Assembly (NCBI GenBank): GCA_028583605.1
Contig: CM053330.1
Location: 24,144,129-24,208,128, forward strand
DNA: 64,000 nt
DNA from: Dastarcus helophoroides
Taxonomy: Eukaryota > Arthropoda > Insecta > Coleoptera > Bothrideridae
Direction of reading: 5' to 3'
Part shown: piece after piece, positions 60,612-64,000 of the stretch
Layout of the letters: each line of letters begins with the position of its first letter
Position numbering within the stretch: position 1 is the stretch's first letter
Program-made: the position numbers and the translations under genes
The notes under the pieces: generated by a model
The model's input: the letters and a program-made list of their open reading frames with translations, nothing else
Databases searched by the model: none
Told to the model about the DNA's origin: nothing

Positions 60612-62540
60612 CAGTGTTTTCCAACGTGGGGCCACGCCCCACCGGGGGGCAATTTGATTGTTAAGGAAGGCATTTCGAAAATGGACTCGACACGAGTTTA
60701 ACCCTTTCGCTCCGAGTCATTTAAATGCAATGCTAGATTTCGGTGCCAAATTTAACGAAAAAAGCAAATTCTTAAATAGTTGCGCTAAATAATTATTAGG
60801 TATAATTTCGCTTAACGAGACCAAAATATCAAGTGGGTGTTTGACGTCGTTAAGTAAACTTCCCTGCGGCAGACGGCAGGCTCCGCGGGGAACCCCGGTC
60901 GAATAAGGCGCATTTGCAGGCGAAACATAGTGCTCATATTAATTCAGATTTGAATTACTTTAAAACTTTAAAGAAAAATTTTGAAAAGAGGACAACATTA
61001 AAGTCTCCATTTACAGCTCATTCTTCAACTAATAATCGTGTTCTTGAGGCTAGTTTTTAAATTTCTTTATTCATCTAAAACTGGAAAAAATCATACTATA
61101 GGAGAGAATTTAATAAAACCGTCAATATTAGCATTTTTTAAAACGGTAAAAGCTATCCCACTCAGTAACAATACTGTTAGCAGAAAAATAGACGAAATGA
61201 GTGAAGATATTAAAAAACAACTTGTTGAAAAGCTGAAAACAAGAAAACAAGAAATTTCTTAGTGCAAGTGGATGAATCAATTTTGAGAGACAGTGAGGTA
61301 TTATTGATAACTTACGTAAGATATATTGATAAAGGGCATTTGGCTGAAGAAATGTTGTTCTGAAAAAGACTACCCCCAAGATATATATAATAATCTCTAA
61401 ACCTACTTAGATGTCAAGGATATACCAATGAAAAATATAACATTTTGTGCTGCAGATGGTGCTCCTAATAAGGGCAAGAAAAATGGCTGCTTAAAATTGA
61501 TGAAAGATGCGAATCCAGAAATGATTCTTGTGCCTTGTGTTATTCTTAGGGAAAATTTGGTAGCTAAAAACATCTCTCCTGTTCTAAATGAAGTATTGCA
61601 TTCAGTAATAAAGTCTGTTAATGCTATTAAAGCTAATGCCAAATGTGAGCGTCTCTTCAAACTATTTTGTGAAGAACAAAATGAAGACCATGTGAGACTT
61701 TTACTTCATACTGAAGTAAGATGGCTATATAAAGGGAAGTGCTTGAAACAAACCTGAAATGAAGATCGATGGTAAAGCATTTGTGAGTTATTTAGCCGAT
61801 ATGTTTGAAAAACTAAATATATTAAATAAGCAACTTCAAGGAACAAATAAAATTCTTATCGATGTAAAAGCGAAGATATTTAGCTTCATTACCCATATTG
61901 AGTTATGTCAGAAAGATATTAACAACAAAAACTTTGAACAGTTTCATTGGCTCCAAAAATGTGAAGTAACTGATACCGTTTTTCTTGTTATTTTCAGTCA
62001 TCTGAATATTCTATCGTCTGATTTAAAAGAAAGATTTTTTGATTTAAAACAAATTGATTTTCCAACATGGATGATGCAGCCAATGTTAGTGAATTTGTCT
62101 AATATATCAAATATGCAGTATCAAGAACTCGCAGAATTGCAAAATAATGAATCAGTTAAAACTTTGTTTAATACAAAAGGAGCGATGGCATGGCTTTGTC
62201 AGAAAACAGAAATCAAATATCCAAATTCAACCAAATGTGCAAGGAAACTATTGCTACCGTTTCCATCTTCATTTTTAGCTGAATATGGATTTACTACTGT
62301 AAATGATTTACTGGTAAAAAAAAAGAAATCGACTGCATATAACACAACGTGGAGACTTGAGACCAACCAAATTGAAACCTAATATAAAATCCCTGTGCAG
62401 CAAGCTTAAGGATCTCACTAAAACCTATCATTTAAGTTTCTTAATAAACAATTCAATTTTTTAATATTAAAAATTATATATTATAAGAATTTTAGAATGG
62501 CTAAGGTGGGGCATGGCACAAAAAAGGTTGGGAAGCACTG
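60612..62540 (+). mobile_element. ZBED-type hAT transposon inside MITE H
   Basis: Ends CAGTGTTTTCCAACGTGGGG and GGTTGGGAAGCACTG form short inverted repeats; CACTAGAC flanks both sides (60,604-60,611 and 62,541-62,548). It is 1,929 bp and encodes a decayed transposase on the plus strand. It is nested about 370 bp upstream of the Ir40a start codon. Confidence 0.92.
60905..62382 (+). pseudogene. hAT transposase of the ZBED5/FAM200-like group, broken
   Basis: Successive frames rebuild the order of the family: a post-BED segment (LNYFKTLKKNF), then KTGKNHTIGENLIKPSI and NNTVSRKIDEMSEDI, then VQVDESILRDSE (first catalytic Asp region), CAADGAPN (second Asp region, 61,440), LLLHTEVRWLYKGK, LQGTNKILIDVKAKIFSFIT and a FPSSFLAEYGF near the end. 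Defects: a stop at about 61,056, a frame change with a stop at 61,261, a stop at about 61,361, and another stop at about 61,755 between HTEVRW and the next frame (61,759-62,382). Related proteins have been domesticated in vertebrates; here the breaks show a dead transposon. The BED zinc finger itself is missing or unrecognisable. Confidence 0.85.
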
Positions 62541-62710
62541 CACTAGACACTTTATTCCGTACATTGCTCTTTGACATAAATGTCAACTATCCTGAAAGAA
62601 GCTGTCTCCTCCCAGCAGTGTAGATAAGTGTCAGATAGGTTCTCTCAGCATAGTTGACACTTATGTCAGAGAGAAATGTACGGAATAAAGTGTCTAATCT
62701 AAACGCACCG

Positions 62711-63300
62711 CAAGTATCACGAAAATTTTGTAAATAGTTTTTTTCTGCAGAAACTTACATTTTTTACAAGTTGAACATTCTTTACGTGCCTTTAATAATA
62801 ACAGAGTTATACACTGCGAAAGAAGAAAAAAAATATATTTAGAAACAATAAAACAAATATGCATCGAGCTTTTTTTCATTTCAAGACATTTTATACAGTT
62901 CCAAATTTCCTAGAAAATTCCCCTTTAATCATGAAATTTTAAGTTAAACGTTGATATTTTAAGACCAAATTAAAAGTGTGATGTTAATATTTGAATTTAA
63001 AACTTTCGAATTTAAATTCAAACGTAAAATTTGTATTAAAAAAATAATAACGAGGATTTCAAAATTAAATTCGACATGTAGGAAAAAGTTTCTTACTTTT
63101 TTCAAAAAACCTTATTGTAAATTCAAACTTTTTTCCTAAAATCTCACAACTTTAGGAAAAATATTGAAAATTTGGGGGTAAATTTTACAAATAAAAAAGA
63201 ACTCGTTTCTAGAGTTCAGAACTTCTAAAAAGATCAGTTTCATTGTTATCTCGAAAGATACAGTTTTTTTCGAACTTCAACTTCCAAGTAAATTTAAAAA
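62711..63300. other. AT-rich spacer
   Basis: Mixed then low-complexity AT-rich sequence. No gene; the minus-strand open frame at 62,694-62,879 starts in the MITE and has no recognisable motif. Confidence 0.4.
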
Positions 63301-63537
63301 AATGTCGAAATTCGAAATATTTTTAGAAGCCTAAACGAAGAAATCGGAAAAAGGTAAAATTAGAGATTTTAATTGCAGCTCATTTCGGAAAAAATCCGAA
63401 CTCTAGCAGTAAAATATAAAACCCTAAAAAAATCTTCATTTCTATCCCTAAATTTCGAGTTTTAAGTCGAATTTGGATTTTTCGTTTCCTGTAGATTTCT
63501 CTTGTATCTTATTAAAATTTTCATTTATTACTTCGTT

Positions 63538-63582
63538 TGTTCTCGAAGAAACCCCCTACGATGGTGGGCGAAACGTCGAACA
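63538..63582 (+). ncRNA. Hammerhead-ribozyme-like motif, copy 1
   Basis: The layout fits a minimal type-I hammerhead: stem I TGTTC/GAACA, a box reading TCGAAGA where the consensus is CUGANGA, a C-run/G-run hairpin (CCC...GGG) as stem II, then GAAA and ACGUC giving a very short palindromic stem III and a GUC cleavage triplet. The first two box residues deviate and stem II pairs poorly at its base, so this copy is probably inactive. A similar GAAACGTCG context is typical of ribozymes in Penelope-like retroelements. Confidence 0.35.
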
Positions 63583-63937
63583 TTTTTAGTACTTTGACAC
63601 GGACCAATTCCGAAAGAAGTATTTCTTTTCCACAAAAGCCAGGATTTTTAAAAAGTCGTAATTTAGAAAAAAATTCGAAATATTTAAATGATCGAAATTC
63701 TGAAAAATAGTCGGAAATTTCAAAAGTCTAAACGAGAAATCCGAAAAAGGTAAAATTAACGATTTCAAGTGCAGCTCACTTCGAGAAAAATCCGAACTGT
63801 AGCAGTAACATTTAAAATCCTAAAAAAAGATCTTGATTTCTACTTCTAAATTTCGAATTTGGAGTCGAATTTGGGATTTTTCGTTTCTTGTATATTTTTT
63901 CTTGTATTTTATTATAATTTTCATTTATTACTTCGTT

Positions 63938-63982
63938 CGTTCCCGAAGAAACCCCCTACAATGGCGGGCGAAACGTCGAACA
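63938..63982 (+). ncRNA. Hammerhead-ribozyme-like motif, copy 2
   Basis: Exactly 400 bp after copy 1. Stem I GTTC/GAAC is kept, the box reads CCGAAGA (one deviation from CUGANGA), and GCGGGC GAAA CGTC follows. It is closer to the consensus than copy 1 but still has the U-to-C change, so self-cleavage is uncertain. Confidence 0.35.
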
Positions 63983-64000
63983 CTTTAAGTACTTTGACAC

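Larger units (their letters stand above)
60593..62710. mobile_element. MITE H copy 2, split by a hAT transposon
   Basis: The left end CGGTGCGTTTACACTAGAC (60,593-60,611) and the remainder (62,541-62,710, ending CTAAACGCACCG) together form one MITE of the type at 42,866-43,057. Its arms hold CACTAGACACTTTATTCCGT and its complement. Removing 60,612-62,540 plus one copy of the 8-bp duplication rejoins the two parts seamlessly. Confidence 0.88.
63300..64000. repeat. 400-bp tandem repeat, two units reaching the window end
   Basis: Two segments match with a constant offset of 400 bp: AAAAGGTAAAATTA at about 63,350 and 63,750, ATCCGAACT at about 63,395 and 63,794, and GAAGAAACCCCCTAC at 63,545 and 63,945. 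The second unit ends TACTTTGACAC exactly at the window end, at the same point in the unit where the first joins the second. This suggests a satellite or concatemer continuing to the right. Confidence 0.8.

Overview
This 64-kb window is nuclear DNA of an insect. It is very AT-rich and repeat-dense. It holds two long spliced genes and one short gene that I can assemble exon by exon, set among many transposable-element remnants. The evidence for an insect is an Ir40a ionotropic (humidity) receptor, introns often only 48-69 nt long, an axonemal-type beta-tubulin, and DNA transposons of insect-typical families. The short introns would suit a beetle, but that is a guess.

Layout. (1) 1-23.9 kb has no confidently assigned host gene. 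It contains a decayed integrase gene split by a fold-back element, a 3' fragment of a mariner/IS630-type transposase, two copies of a 1.3-1.7 kb TA-flanked fold-back element, a 1-kb fold-back element at 8.3-9.4 kb, a nearly intact mariner-type element at 13.2-14.6 kb whose third catalytic residue is replaced by a stop codon, and a very large palindromic element at 17.5-22.7 kb. Between them lie kilobases of low-complexity A-rich or T-rich sequence built from degenerate GAAATTT-type words. A GC-richer island at 11.3-11.6 kb may hold exons I could not identify. (2) 23,998-25,398, minus strand: a beta-tubulin of 446 residues with a 60-nt intron after codon 19 and the EGEF axoneme motif in its tail. 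(3) A hAT remnant with a perfect 8-bp target duplication sits between the divergently transcribed tubulin and nucleoporin genes. (4) 27,967-52,065, plus strand: the nuclear pore membrane glycoprotein gp210 (Nup210), 18 exons, all phases consistent, 1,916 residues. Its large introns carry a dead LINE, a 135-bp tandem repeat, a 5-kb A-rich/T-rich tract, a MITE, a hAT derivative and a 4.4-kb fold-back element. (5) 55,178-60,245, minus strand: Ir40a, 16 exons, all phases consistent, 715 residues, with a 243-bp hAT MITE in one intron. gp210 and Ir40a converge. (6) 60.6-62.7 kb, just upstream of Ir40a: a MITE split by a ZBED/hAT transposon, with both target duplications readable. (7) 63.3-64.0 kb: two units of a 400-bp tandem repeat, each with a hammerhead-ribozyme-like motif; the array seems to run off the window.

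The three host genes are not functionally linked: cytoskeleton/axoneme, nuclear pore anchoring and hygrosensation. I found no clear undescribed system. The most unusual material is structural: nested fold-back elements, the giant palindrome, the ribozyme-like tandem repeat and the strand-asymmetric low-complexity tracts.
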